DNA of 18,627 nucleotides from Gammaproteobacteria bacterium UBA2168 (lineage in GTDB: Bacteria; Pseudomonadota; Gammaproteobacteria; Pseudomonadales; Azotimanducaceae): assembly GCA_002327525.1 (NCBI GenBank), contig DCWG01000009.1:1-18627 (forward strand), written 5' to 3'. Position numbers and translations under genes: made by a program. How positions within the stretch are numbered: position 1 is the stretch's first letter; each line of letters starts with the position of its first letter. Positions 6,659 to 14,239 of this stretch are shown piece after piece. A model generated the notes under the pieces. It ran no database searches. It was not told the origin of the DNA and was given only the letters and a program-made list of their open reading frames with translations.

Positions 6659-7881
6659 AGCGGCCATCATTTGGAGTAGTCACTGGTCAGGGTGACCGGA
6701 ACCTGAAAGTGCTGGCCATTTTCGCCACCCTCCTCACGGCGAGCGGTGCTCAGGCCGCCTGGCGGATTGCCCCCACTTTCACACTTTCGACCACATACGA
6801 AGACAACGTACGCCTGAATGAGCACAACGAGGACGACGGGACGGTAACGGTCACCACCGCACAGGTGCGGGTCAGCAATACCACCGAACGTTCCGGGGTT
6901 GCGGCCGACGCCGGGGTTAACTATCGCTGGTATTCTGGCGTGGACAACATGGAAGACAAAGACTCGCAGTTCCTAAACCTCGCCGCCGGTCGTCGCAGCG
7001 GAGAACGATCCAGAATCAGCCTGCGCGGTGCCTACACGCGCGACACGCTGATGCGCAGCGTGCGTTTCGTACCCGACATAGACGATCCCGACGACGTACC
7101 GCCGGGAACGGATGATCCCGTTGATGTGGATGAAGGGCAGTCCCGGCAACAGATCCGGCGTATACACTACCAGGTGAGTCCATCTTGGACCTACCGGTTC
7201 AGTGAGCGCACCAGCGGCACCTTTGGCTACACCTACAGCGAACGGCAACACAAGGGCGCGCAGCCAGGGTTCGTCGCAGTCAGAGACTCCACGACTCAGG
7301 CCATCACGGCTGATGTGCGGCACCAGTTCAGCCCCGTGGACACTCTGGGTGTTTCGGTGCAGGCAACGGAGTTCGATCCGGACAACCGGGTGGAATCCGA
7401 TATCGTCGAAGTGCAGACCGGCTGGACCCGGCTCCTGTCCGAGGTCACCACTGTCGAGTTTGGTATCGGTGCAAGACGTGTGGGCAGCAATATCGATGAA
7501 GAAACGGGCATGCTGTATCGCGCATCTGTCAAGCGCCGCCTGAATTCGGGCAGCCTGTCGGCAAGACTGGAACGCTCGCTCTATCCGAGTTCTTTCGGAG
7601 AGATCGTGGAAACGGATCGCGTTTTTCTGCGTTATCGGCAACAGCTTTCCGAGCGCTGGAGCTTACGTACGTCTGTGTATGCCATGTCCACGGAATCGTC
7701 GGTGGGCACCAACAGCCTGCGCCATCAAGATTTCGCGCGCGCGAAAGTTTCGGCGCAGTACAACCTCTACCCGGGGGTCAAGCTCGGCCTCAACTACGGC
7801 TACACCTGGGTGGATCGAAAATCCAATGCCCACAGCACATCCCGTAACTCCATTGGCCTCTCTGTTTCCTATAGGCAGTGA
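6655..7881 (+). CDS. Predicted outer-membrane beta-barrel, exosortase/EPS-associated
   Basis: Probable outer-membrane beta-barrel of 408 residues. A signal peptide (LKVLAIFATLLTASGAQA, cleavage near residue 35) is followed by many alternating polar/aromatic strands such as GVNYRWYSGV, GTFGYTYSERQ and LGLNYGYTWVD. It resembles the uncharacterised PEP-CTERM-associated outer-membrane family (TIGR03016/EpsL-like) that sits between the export and chain-length genes in such loci. Residues 141-160 form a very acidic stretch (10 of 20 are Asp or Glu, with repeated DDP), probably a surface or periplasmic loop and possibly calcium-binding. The chain ends SVSYRQ rather than with the aromatic residue usual for barrels. 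It starts at ATG 6655, overlapping the previous stop by 4 nt. It may be the outer-membrane pore for the EPS, by analogy with other systems. Confidence 0.8.
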   Translation: MKRPSFGVVTGQGDRNLKVLAIFATLLTASGAQAAWRIAPTFTLSTTYEDNVRLNEHNEDDGTVTVTTAQVRVSNTTERSGVAADAGVNYRWYSGVDNMEDKDSQFLNLAAGRRSGERSRISLRGAYTRDTLMRSVRFVPDIDDPDDVPPGTDDPVDVDEGQSRQQIRRIHYQVSPSWTYRFSERTSGTFGYTYSERQHKGAQPGFVAVRDSTTQAITADVRHQFSPVDTLGVSVQATEFDPDNRVESDIVEVQTGWTRLLSEVTTVEFGIGARRVGSNIDEETGMLYRASVKRRLNSGSLSARLERSLYPSSFGEIVETDRVFLRYRQQLSERWSLRTSVYAMSTESSVGTNSLRHQDFARAKVSAQYNLYPGVKLGLNYGYTWVDRKSNAHSTSRNSIGLSVSYRQ

Positions 7882-7891
7882 CAGAGTCCTT

Positions 7892-7896
7892 AGGAG
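7892..7896 (+). promoter_or_regulatory. Shine-Dalgarno of a 9-codon leader ORF
   Basis: AGGAG stands 7 nt before ATG 7904, an ideal spacing. It does not serve ATG 7930 directly, since it lies 33 nt upstream of it. It is the only good ribosome binding site between the beta-barrel and chain-length genes. Confidence 0.6.
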
Positions 7897-7903
7897 TAGT
7901 GGC

Positions 7904-7933
7904 ATGCAACCGAGTATAGAAACGAAAGTATGA
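7904..7933 (+). CDS. Nine-residue leader ORF coupled to the chain-length gene
   Basis: ATG 7904 opens the frame MQPSIETKV and stops at TGA 7931-7933. That stop overlaps the ATG of the chain-length gene (ATGA). AGGAG precedes the leader by 7 nt. The downstream ATG has no ribosome binding site of its own, and its frame has no other start after the in-frame stop at 7897-7899. Ribosomes ending the leader could therefore reinitiate on the main gene. The peptide itself probably has no function. A chance ORF is the alternative. Confidence 0.4.
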   Translation: MQPSIETKV

Positions 7934-9561
7934 ATCCATTCGAGCAAACCCTGGAGCTTTACGACTACTGGCAGTTCGTCGTGCGACGCAAGTGGCTATT
8001 CATTTCCGTGTTCGGGTTGCTGTTTGTCCTGTCGCTCCTGCTGGCATTCCTCCTTCCGGCGGAATTTCGTTCACAGTCCACCATTCTCATCGAGCGTCAG
8101 TCGATACCTCGGAAACTGGTCGCCAGTACCGTGACGGGATACGTTCAGGAGCAGATCGCTCTGACCCGTGAACGTATTGCCACACGCGAAAACCTGCTCG
8201 AGATTGCAGAGAAGTACTACCTGTATCCAGCAGAGATCGAATCAGATCCGGCTTCCGTGGTACTGGCCATGCGCCAGAGCTTCGAGGTGGAAATGGAGAA
8301 CGTGAAGGCCTCCGACCCGGATGTGGCGGGCATGAGGGTGGCGACGATCGCGTTCAACGTCTCTTTCGGTTCGGAATCCGCCGTGGTGTCGCGCGACATC
8401 ACCAACGAGTTGACACAGCGTTTCCTCGATGAACACAAGCGTGCCAGGGAGGCGCAGGCAGCCGAGGTCTCCGAGTTTCTCGGCGAGGAAGCGAATCGGT
8501 TAAGGACCGAAATAGCGGAGCTCGAGAAGAAGCTCGCTGATTTTAAACAGAAGGAACTGAGGCAGCTCCCGGAGTTGCTGAATACCAACCTGCGCCTGTT
8601 CGAGAAGACCGAACAGCATATAGAAGCGACCGAGCAGCGCGTGCGCACACTCAGCGATCGACTGGAGGCGCTTCGCGCCGAACTCTCCCTCACTCCCGCG
8701 TATGAAAAGGTACGTACGGAGTCGGGGGCGGTGTTGTTGTCCGCCGAGGAGCGTCTCAGCGTACTGACCTCAAACTATCTCCAGGCAACCTCCCGTTACT
8801 CGGCCAAGCATCCCGACGTCATCCGTTTGCGTCGTGAGATACGAATTCTCGCGGAACAGACTGGTACCGCTGCGCGGGCCGACGAGCTCATGAACGAACT
8901 CGTCAAGCTGCAGGAACAACTGCGTGGAGCGCGTCAGAAGTACAACGAGGAGCACCCGGAAGTGCAGCGGCTGGAGCGTTCGGTGGCGGCGCTGCAGCGC
9001 GGTTTCGAGACGGCGATCATTTCGAGTGACCGCGACCCGGAAATCGTCGCACCCGACAATCCCCGCTACGTGGCGCTCAAAACACAGGAGGAGGTCACGC
9101 TCGGCAACATAGCGGACGAACGCCAGCGCCTGATTGTCCTGAACGAAAAACTGGCCGAGTACGAAAAGCGACTGTTCGACACGCCTGTGGTCGAACGCGA
9201 TTACAAATCGCTCGCGCGTGACTATGACAACGCGGCAAGCAAGTATCGCGAACTGACGGAAAAGCAAATGCAGGCGCGCATGGCGGAACAACTCGAGTCG
9301 GGTGAAAATGCCGAACGCTGGGCCCTGGTGAGTTCGGCCTTCCTGCCGAACTTTCCGGAGAGTCCCAATCGCCTCGGCATCATGCTGCTCGGCGCCCTGT
9401 TTTCGCTGGGATTTGCATTGGTCGCCGTGGTGATCGCCGAATACTTCGATAAGACCGTTCGCAACGCGCGCGTGGTGATGGCGACGCTGGGAGCACCACC
9501 GCTGGTGGTGATACCGCAGATGAGTGGTAAGGCCACCCGGGCAACGACGCAAGGACGATGA
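7930..9561 (+). CDS. Chain-length determinant (Wzz/PCP family, exosortase EpsF-like)
   Basis: Inner-membrane polysaccharide co-polymerase controlling EPS length and linking the kinase to the export machinery. It is 543 residues, with membrane helices at about 22-44 and 480-502 and a long periplasmic coiled coil between. The N-terminal Wzz region runs from LELYDYWQFVVRRKW through STILIERQSIPRKLV. The coiled coil contains two copies of a similar module with matching motifs KHPDV (HPDV at 294-297) and EHPEV (HPEV at 342-345), 48 residues apart. After the second helix only about 37 cytoplasmic residues remain, ending PPLVVIPQMSGKATRATTQGR, with no fused kinase; the kinase is the next gene, overlapping by a few bases. 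Family TIGR03007-like. Translation probably depends on the leader ORF just upstream, since no ribosome binding site serves ATG 7930. Confidence 0.93.
   Translation: MNPFEQTLELYDYWQFVVRRKWLFISVFGLLFVLSLLLAFLLPAEFRSQSTILIERQSIPRKLVASTVTGYVQEQIALTRERIATRENLLEIAEKYYLYPAEIESDPASVVLAMRQSFEVEMENVKASDPDVAGMRVATIAFNVSFGSESAVVSRDITNELTQRFLDEHKRAREAQAAEVSEFLGEEANRLRTEIAELEKKLADFKQKELRQLPELLNTNLRLFEKTEQHIEATEQRVRTLSDRLEALRAELSLTPAYEKVRTESGAVLLSAEERLSVLTSNYLQATSRYSAKHPDVIRLRREIRILAEQTGTAARADELMNELVKLQEQLRGARQKYNEEHPEVQRLERSVAALQRGFETAIISSDRDPEIVAPDNPRYVALKTQEEVTLGNIADERQRLIVLNEKLAEYEKRLFDTPVVERDYKSLARDYDNAASKYRELTEKQMQARMAEQLESGENAERWALVSSAFLPNFPESPNRLGIMLLGALFSLGFALVAVVIAEYFDKTVRNARVVMATLGAPPLVVIPQMSGKATRATTQGR
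9551..9555 (+). promoter_or_regulatory. Shine-Dalgarno selecting ATG 9564 for the kinase gene
   Basis: AAGGA is 8 nt before ATG 9564 but only 2 nt before the in-frame ATG 9558, so 9564 is the better start. It gives an N-terminus MDPISKALERAQ, like other members of the family. The site lies inside the end of the chain-length gene. Confidence 0.55.
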
Positions 9562-9563
9562 CG

Positions 9564-10418
9564 ATGGATCCAATCAGCAAAGCGCTCGAGCGCGCTCAGT
9601 CGGAGAAACCGAGCGCTCGCGATTGGGTACGCCCTACCCGGCCCGCTGACAATGTAGAGGAGGAGCAAAGCCCGCGACTGGAAGAATCTTCCATCGAGAC
9701 GGTGGATTTCGATTCCGAGGTTTTACGCAACCACCACATTTTGTGTGGAGACAAGCTGGATGATCTGGTCGTGCGCGACCGCTATCGGGTGCTGAGAACC
9801 CGTGTGTTGCAACTGATGCGCCAGAATCACTGGAAGACGCTCGGTGTCACCAGTCCAGGGGCGAGCGCGGGCAAGACCCTGACTTCCATCAATCTGTGTA
9901 TGTCGCTGGTAGTTGATTCGTCCAATGACGTCATTCTTCTGGATGCCGATCTGCGCAACTCCTCGCTCGCCAGCGATCTGGGTGTGCCCGTGCAGCATGG
10001 TATCGTCGACTATCTGGCTTCGGATGAACTCATTCCTGAGGATGTGCTTTTACAGCACACACGCACACCGAATCTCAAGCTCTTTCCTGGACGCCGCGTC
10101 GGAGAGAGTGCCACTACGCCCGAGTTGCTCAACTCGACCCGTATGGCCGAGCTGATAGTGACGTTGCGTGACCAATCCGAGTCGACCATCGTCGTCGTGG
10201 ATCTGCCGCCGGTATTTGTTGGTGATGACGTCATTTCTCTCGCTCCACTGCTCGATTGCTTTTTGTTGCTGATCGACGGAACGAGCACCAAGATCGATGA
10301 ACTCTCAGAAGCCGTCGGCATACTCGCGGAACACAATCTCCTTGGTACGGTGCTGAACAAATCCGAGGCACGCGGCCATACCTTCGGGGGCTACTACCAA
10401 TCCGGTGCGCCGGAGTAA
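9564..10418 (+). CDS. CpsD/CapB-like tyrosine autokinase ATPase (exosortase EpsG-like)
   Basis: Cytoplasmic P-loop ATPase of the bacterial tyrosine kinase type that partners the chain-length protein; 284 residues from ATG 9564. Walker A is TSPGASAGKTLTSINL (Lys104), Walker A' is VILLDADLRNS (Asp127, Asp129) and Walker B is IVVVDLPPVF (Asp213). The N-terminal 60 residues resemble the linker seen in exosortase-system members (TIGR03018-like). Two points are odd. The P-loop reads ASAGKT where relatives usually have PGEGKT or PGAGKT, and the C-terminal tyrosine cluster is reduced to one YY pair in GGYYQSGAPE. It may autophosphorylate weakly, or act as an ATPase switch. A MinD/ParA ATPase is the alternative, but the context argues against it. 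Confidence 0.9.
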   Translation: MDPISKALERAQSEKPSARDWVRPTRPADNVEEEQSPRLEESSIETVDFDSEVLRNHHILCGDKLDDLVVRDRYRVLRTRVLQLMRQNHWKTLGVTSPGASAGKTLTSINLCMSLVVDSSNDVILLDADLRNSSLASDLGVPVQHGIVDYLASDELIPEDVLLQHTRTPNLKLFPGRRVGESATTPELLNSTRMAELIVTLRDQSESTIVVVDLPPVFVGDDVISLAPLLDCFLLLIDGTSTKIDELSEAVGILAEHNLLGTVLNKSEARGHTFGGYYQSGAPE

Positions 10419-10439
10419 GTCGCGCAGGCTGCTCAGAAA

Positions 10440-11420
10440 ATGTACGAGTCGTTTTACCAGTTTGACAGACCACCCTTTTCCAACATTCCGGATCCGGACT
10501 GTCTGTTCATGAGCCCACAGCACCAGCGAGCGCTCTCGGTTCTGCGTTATGCACTGATGGTGAGGGCTGGATTCTGTGTGGTCACCGGTAATGTCGGCGC
10601 CGGCAAGACCACGCTGGTGAGATCCGTACTGCAGAACCTCGATCAGCAAGTGGAAGTCGGCCTGGTCAGCAACACGCAGTGCGATTCCTTCGAAGAGTTT
10701 CTGAAATGGGTATTACTGGCATTCGATCTCGAGTACCGAAATAAGGACAAGGTGGAACTGTACGACACCCTTGTCGGATATCTCATCGAACGTTTTGAGA
10801 AAGGGCGGCCGGTAACGCTGATCATCGACGAAGCCCAGCATCTCGGGGCTGAGTATCTGGAACAGCTGCGCATGCTCTCGAATGTGAATACCGAGCGGGG
10901 TCAGATTCTGCAGACGATACTGGTGGGTCAGCCGGAGCTCTGGGACCTCCTGCGTAAGCCGGAAATGCAACAGTTCGCCCAACGCATCTCGTACGACTAT
11001 TTTCTCTCACCGCTCGACAGCGCCGAGATTACTCGCGACTATATTCTGCATCGTATTTCCGAGGCTGGCGGCAACATGGATCTGTTCGAACCTGGTACGT
11101 TCGATCTGATCTTCAAGGCCACTCACGGCGTCCCGCGTCTGATCAACCTCGTGTGCGACACCGCCCTGGTTTACGGTTACGGCGAAGAGCGGAGGTCCAT
11201 CGGCTCGGACCTGGTCGAACAGGTCATCAAAGACAAGGAGCGCTCGCTCTCTCCTCTCGGTCCACCCGCGGCAGAAACACCAGAGTTGGTGCACCCGTCG
11301 GAACATGTGATCGAAGAGTTGCCCGTTCCTGGAGATGCCGAGGCAACATCTGTGCTACAAAAACGTGCACGCAAGCTATCGACGATCGAGCGTGCCGCGC
11401 TGAGGCTGAAGAAGCAGTGA
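10440..11420 (+). CDS. ExeA/MshM-like AAA ATPase, exosortase-system associated
   Basis: Predicted AAA ATPase of 326 residues, similar to ExeA/GspA and to the ATPase that regularly accompanies exosortase EPS loci (TIGR03015-like). Walker A is GNVGAGKT (50-57) and Walker B is LIIDEAQHL (Asp130, Glu131). The opening MYESFYQFDRPPFSNIPDPDCLFMS is typical, as is GVPRLINLVCDTALVYGY near residue 225-245. The last 60 residues are charged, low in structure and specific to this copy. There is no peptidoglycan-binding domain. In ExeA proteins the ATPase helps assemble envelope machinery, so helping the EPS export complex through the cell wall is a reasonable inference, not shown. It begins 21 bp after the kinase and its stop overlaps the next start (GTGA). 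Confidence 0.9.
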   Translation: MYESFYQFDRPPFSNIPDPDCLFMSPQHQRALSVLRYALMVRAGFCVVTGNVGAGKTTLVRSVLQNLDQQVEVGLVSNTQCDSFEEFLKWVLLAFDLEYRNKDKVELYDTLVGYLIERFEKGRPVTLIIDEAQHLGAEYLEQLRMLSNVNTERGQILQTILVGQPELWDLLRKPEMQQFAQRISYDYFLSPLDSAEITRDYILHRISEAGGNMDLFEPGTFDLIFKATHGVPRLINLVCDTALVYGYGEERRSIGSDLVEQVIKDKERSLSPLGPPAAETPELVHPSEHVIEELPVPGDAEATSVLQKRARKLSTIERAALRLKKQ

Positions 11421-11995
11421 ACGTTCATCCCACCAAGTTCGAGGGTGCGTATCTCATCGAACCTGAGCCTATGGTCGATGAGCGCGGTTTTTTTGCGCGG
11501 GTGTGGTGCGAGCGTGAAATGGAAGCCTTCGGAGTATCCGCTCATACGGCGCAGGCAAGTGTTTCGTTCAACCGGCGCAGGGGCACGCTACGCGGCATGC
11601 ACTATCAGCTCGCACCTCATGAAGAGGACAAACTGGTTCGGTGTACGAATGGTGCGATTTATGACGTCATCGTGGATCTCAGGCCTCAATCACCCACCTA
11701 CCTGGGGTGGGAGAGCTTCGAATTGAGTGCGGAGAACCGACATACCTTGTTCGTGCCCAGGGGCCTCGCGCACGGATTCCAGACGTTGGCCGACGACACG
11801 GAAGTGTTTTATCAGATATCCAAGTACTACGTTCCGCAAGCAGGCGCGGGCTTGCGCTACGATGACCCCGCCATCGGCATTCGCTGGCCGGAGCCGGTGC
11901 GCCTGATCTCTGAAAAGGATGCTCGTTTTCCTTATCTCTCCTCAGACGAAGCACAGGCCCATGAGGCCAAGACTAGCAGCAAAGGATTGAATTGA
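11417..11995 (+). CDS. rfbC: dTDP-4-dehydrorhamnose 3,5-epimerase-like (RmlC family)
   Basis: Cupin-fold epimerase of a 4-keto nucleotide sugar, 192 residues from GTG 11417, close to the usual RmlC length of about 180. Catalytic positions are present: His62 in LRGMHYQ, Lys72 in EEDKLVR and the tyrosines in EVFYQISKYYVP (Tyr132, Tyr138). PRGLAHGFQTL and the late WPEPVRLISEKD are also typical. The frame stays open upstream only because it crosses the ATPase gene; the start is set by the 4-nt GTGA overlap. RmlA, RmlB and RmlD are absent from the window. Either dTDP-rhamnose genes lie elsewhere in the genome, or this enzyme works with the SDR at 4772 on another 4-keto sugar. Confidence 0.93.
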   Translation: MNVHPTKFEGAYLIEPEPMVDERGFFARVWCEREMEAFGVSAHTAQASVSFNRRRGTLRGMHYQLAPHEEDKLVRCTNGAIYDVIVDLRPQSPTYLGWESFELSAENRHTLFVPRGLAHGFQTLADDTEVFYQISKYYVPQAGAGLRYDDPAIGIRWPEPVRLISEKDARFPYLSSDEAQAHEAKTSSKGLN

Positions 11996-12852
11996 TGTCA
12001 GGGACGACAACCAATCGAGAAACGCACAAGCATCCCGTGGTGCACATTCAGTCCACCAAAGGGATGGCGCCTATTTCGTTCGCGGAGCTGTGGGCGTACC
12101 GGGAAGTGATCTTCTATCTGACCTGGAGGGATGTCAAAGTACGCTACAAGCAGACCATATTCGGGGCTTCGTGGGCCATTATGCAGCCGTTGCTGACGAT
12201 GGTCATTTTCTCCATCATCTTCGGCCGTGTGGCCAAGATACCCTCGGACGGTATCCCCTACCCCATATTCAGCTATGCCGCCCTGCTGCCGTGGACATTT
12301 TTCGCCAGCTCCGTCACCAAAGCTTCCAACAGCCTGGTTGGCGGGGGTGGCATGGTGAAGCAAATCTACTTTCCGAGACTCGCGATCCCACTGTCGTCCA
12401 TGATGAGTGGTGCCGTCGATTTCGTGCTGGCTTTTTCGGTGCTCGTAGTGATGATGATGTACTACGGTATCGTGCCTACCCTCAACGTGATCTGGCTGCC
12501 AGCATTGTTGCTGCTCACCGTGATCACCGCACTTGGCGTTTCCCTGGTACTCACGGCCATGAACGTACAATTCAGGGACGTTAAACATGCGATCGGTTTT
12601 CTGATACAGGCCTGGATGTACGCAACACCAGTGGTCTACCCTCTGAGTGTCATCGAGGACCCGCTCTGGAAGTTGGTTTACGCGCTCAATCCCATGGTGG
12701 GTGTGGTAGAGGGCTTTCGCTGGGCTCTACTGGGCACGCAGACGGCCCCCGGAGAATACATCCTGATATCTGCGGCGATGGCCGTAGTCCTGTTCGTTTT
12801 TGGTCTGTACTATTTCAAGCGCATGGAGCGCACATTTGCGGACGTGATGTAG
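11995..12852 (+). CDS. wzm: ABC-2 polysaccharide exporter permease (Wzm-like)
   Basis: Inner-membrane half of an ABC exporter for lipid-linked polysaccharide, 285 residues with about six membrane helices. It shows family features: FAELWAYREVIFYLTWRDVKVRYKQT before the first helix, FGASWAIMQPLLTMVIFSIIFGRVAKIP, YPIFSYAALLPWTFF, NVQFRDVKHAIGFLIQAWMYATPVVYP and ALNPMVGVVEGFRWALLG. ATG 11995 overlaps the last base of the epimerase stop (TGATG) and has AAAGGA 8 nt upstream (11981-11986); a TTG at 11992 adds one residue only. The ATPase subunit follows after 16 bp. Permease and ATPase make this the clearest export route in the window. No Wzx flippase or Wzy polymerase is seen. Confidence 0.95.
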   Translation: MSGTTTNRETHKHPVVHIQSTKGMAPISFAELWAYREVIFYLTWRDVKVRYKQTIFGASWAIMQPLLTMVIFSIIFGRVAKIPSDGIPYPIFSYAALLPWTFFASSVTKASNSLVGGGGMVKQIYFPRLAIPLSSMMSGAVDFVLAFSVLVVMMMYYGIVPTLNVIWLPALLLLTVITALGVSLVLTAMNVQFRDVKHAIGFLIQAWMYATPVVYPLSVIEDPLWKLVYALNPMVGVVEGFRWALLGTQTAPGEYILISAAMAVVLFVFGLYYFKRMERTFADVM

Positions 12853-12868
12853 GAGCCTTGAGCGACAA

Positions 12869-14209
12869 ATGGAAACAGAAGAGCCGACAGTGGACGTGGC
12901 GATTGAGTCCGAAGGCCTGTCCAAGCAATACTATATCGGGAGCCTGCAGGACCAGAACCTGACCCTGCAGCAAAGAATCTCCCGCGGAATGACCGCTCCT
13001 TTCCGTCGTGTTCTTGGTCTGCTGCGCGGACACGCGACCGCAGCGGCCAACCTGCATGAGAGTTTCTGGGCACTACGCGATGTCTCCTTCACCATCAATC
13101 GTGGCGAAGTCGTCGGTATCATCGGGCCCAACGGCGCGGGCAAGAGCACACTGCTGAAGGTTTTGTCGAGAATCACTGAACCCACCAGTGGTCGTGCGGT
13201 GATCCGGGGCCGGGTGGGTTCCCTGCTCGAGGTCGGTACTGGATTTCACTCGGAACTCACCGGTCGGGAAAACGTTTACCTCAATGGTTCCATCCTCGGC
13301 ATGACGCGGGAGGAAGTACGCGCCAATTTCGACGAGATCATCGAATTCAGCGAAGTGGGTAAGTTCATCGATACCCCCGTTAAACACTATTCCAGCGGTA
13401 TGCGAGTCCGTCTGGCCTTTTCCGTTGCCGCCCACGTTCAACCGGAGATTCTCATCGTCGACGAGGTGCTGACCGTGGGCGATGTTCGCTTCAGAAAGAA
13501 GTGCATGGAAAAAATGCAGGAGGTTGGCACGAACGGTGGTACCGTTCTGGTTGTCTCACATAACGCTCAGGCAATCACCAGCATGTGCGAGCGCGCCATC
13601 TGGCTCGAAGATGGTAAGGTGCGCAAAGACGGTCCGGTGGATGAGGTGGTCACGGAGTACCTCGGTGAAGGGATTGGGGAGACGGGTGAGCGCGTGTGGG
13701 ATGAAGATCCTCCGGGTGGTGAGATTGCCACGATGCAGAGGATGGCAATACGTAATTCGCAAGGCGAGGTGAGCAAGAAGGTAGACGTCCGCGAGCGTTT
13801 TTGCATCGAAATGGAAATCGAGGTGCACGAGTCTGGTCATGGCATAGTACTCAACAACCTGTTGACGAACAGCGATGGTGTCCACGCATTCTGTGCAATC
13901 GATACCGAGAACCCAACGTGGTCCAAGCAGTCCTGGGTACCCGGACGGCACGTGTTGCGTATGTGGGTACCGGGTAATCTCCTGCAGGTGGACACATATT
14001 CTGTGGACGCGATACTTTGGGTCTGGGAGCCAATGCAGAAACTGCAGTGTCACATCCGGAGTGCGATTGCCTTCCATGTAATGGAGTCTGCAGAAGGAAG
14101 CGCTCGAGGTTCGTTTCTCGGCAACATGCCTGGCGTTGTGCGTCCCAAGCTCGAGTGGGAGATGGAGTCAGGAGCCGAATCTGAAGTACACGCACGAAAC
14201 CTGAGCTAG
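12869..14209 (+). CDS. wzt: ABC polysaccharide exporter ATPase with C-terminal sugar-binding-like domain (Wzt-like)
   Basis: Cytoplasmic ATPase of the Wzm/Wzt exporter, 446 residues. Walker A GPNGAGKST is at 86-94, Q-loop region LEVGTGFHSELTGRENVYLNG at 120-140, signature YSSGM at 174-178, Walker B ILIVDE at 194-199 and the H-loop histidine at 231. An insertion of about 45 residues precedes the core strands (residues 26-70), common in this family. Residues about 285-435 form the extra beta-rich domain (Wzt_C-like) that in O-antigen exporters recognises a modified non-reducing end of the glycan. This suggests export is gated by a terminal cap, perhaps one added by the acyl- or sulfotransferases of the facing operon. 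AGGAG lies 13 nt before the ATG, longer than ideal. It is the last gene of the plus operon. Confidence 0.94.
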   Translation: METEEPTVDVAIESEGLSKQYYIGSLQDQNLTLQQRISRGMTAPFRRVLGLLRGHATAAANLHESFWALRDVSFTINRGEVVGIIGPNGAGKSTLLKVLSRITEPTSGRAVIRGRVGSLLEVGTGFHSELTGRENVYLNGSILGMTREEVRANFDEIIEFSEVGKFIDTPVKHYSSGMRVRLAFSVAAHVQPEILIVDEVLTVGDVRFRKKCMEKMQEVGTNGGTVLVVSHNAQAITSMCERAIWLEDGKVRKDGPVDEVVTEYLGEGIGETGERVWDEDPPGGEIATMQRMAIRNSQGEVSKKVDVRERFCIEMEIEVHESGHGIVLNNLLTNSDGVHAFCAIDTENPTWSKQSWVPGRHVLRMWVPGNLLQVDTYSVDAILWVWEPMQKLQCHIRSAIAFHVMESAEGSARGSFLGNMPGVVRPKLEWEMESGAESEVHARNLS

Positions 14210-14222
14210 CCCGCCACCCCGT

Positions 14223-14239
14223 CCGGCGCTAAGCGCCGG
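14223..14239. terminator. GC-only hairpin between convergent operons
   Basis: CCGGCGC, loop TAA, GCGCCGG is a perfect 7-bp stem between the convergent exporter and acetyltransferase genes, and it includes the stop codon of the latter. Being symmetric, it could act on both strands. Neither side is followed by a run of T, so it is not a textbook intrinsic terminator. Confidence 0.45.

Noticed and set aside
8770..9573. 267-codon minus-strand open frame, rich in histidine and arginine
   Set aside because: It is the complement of the coiled-coil and second membrane helix of the chain-length protein, so its composition is a by-product.
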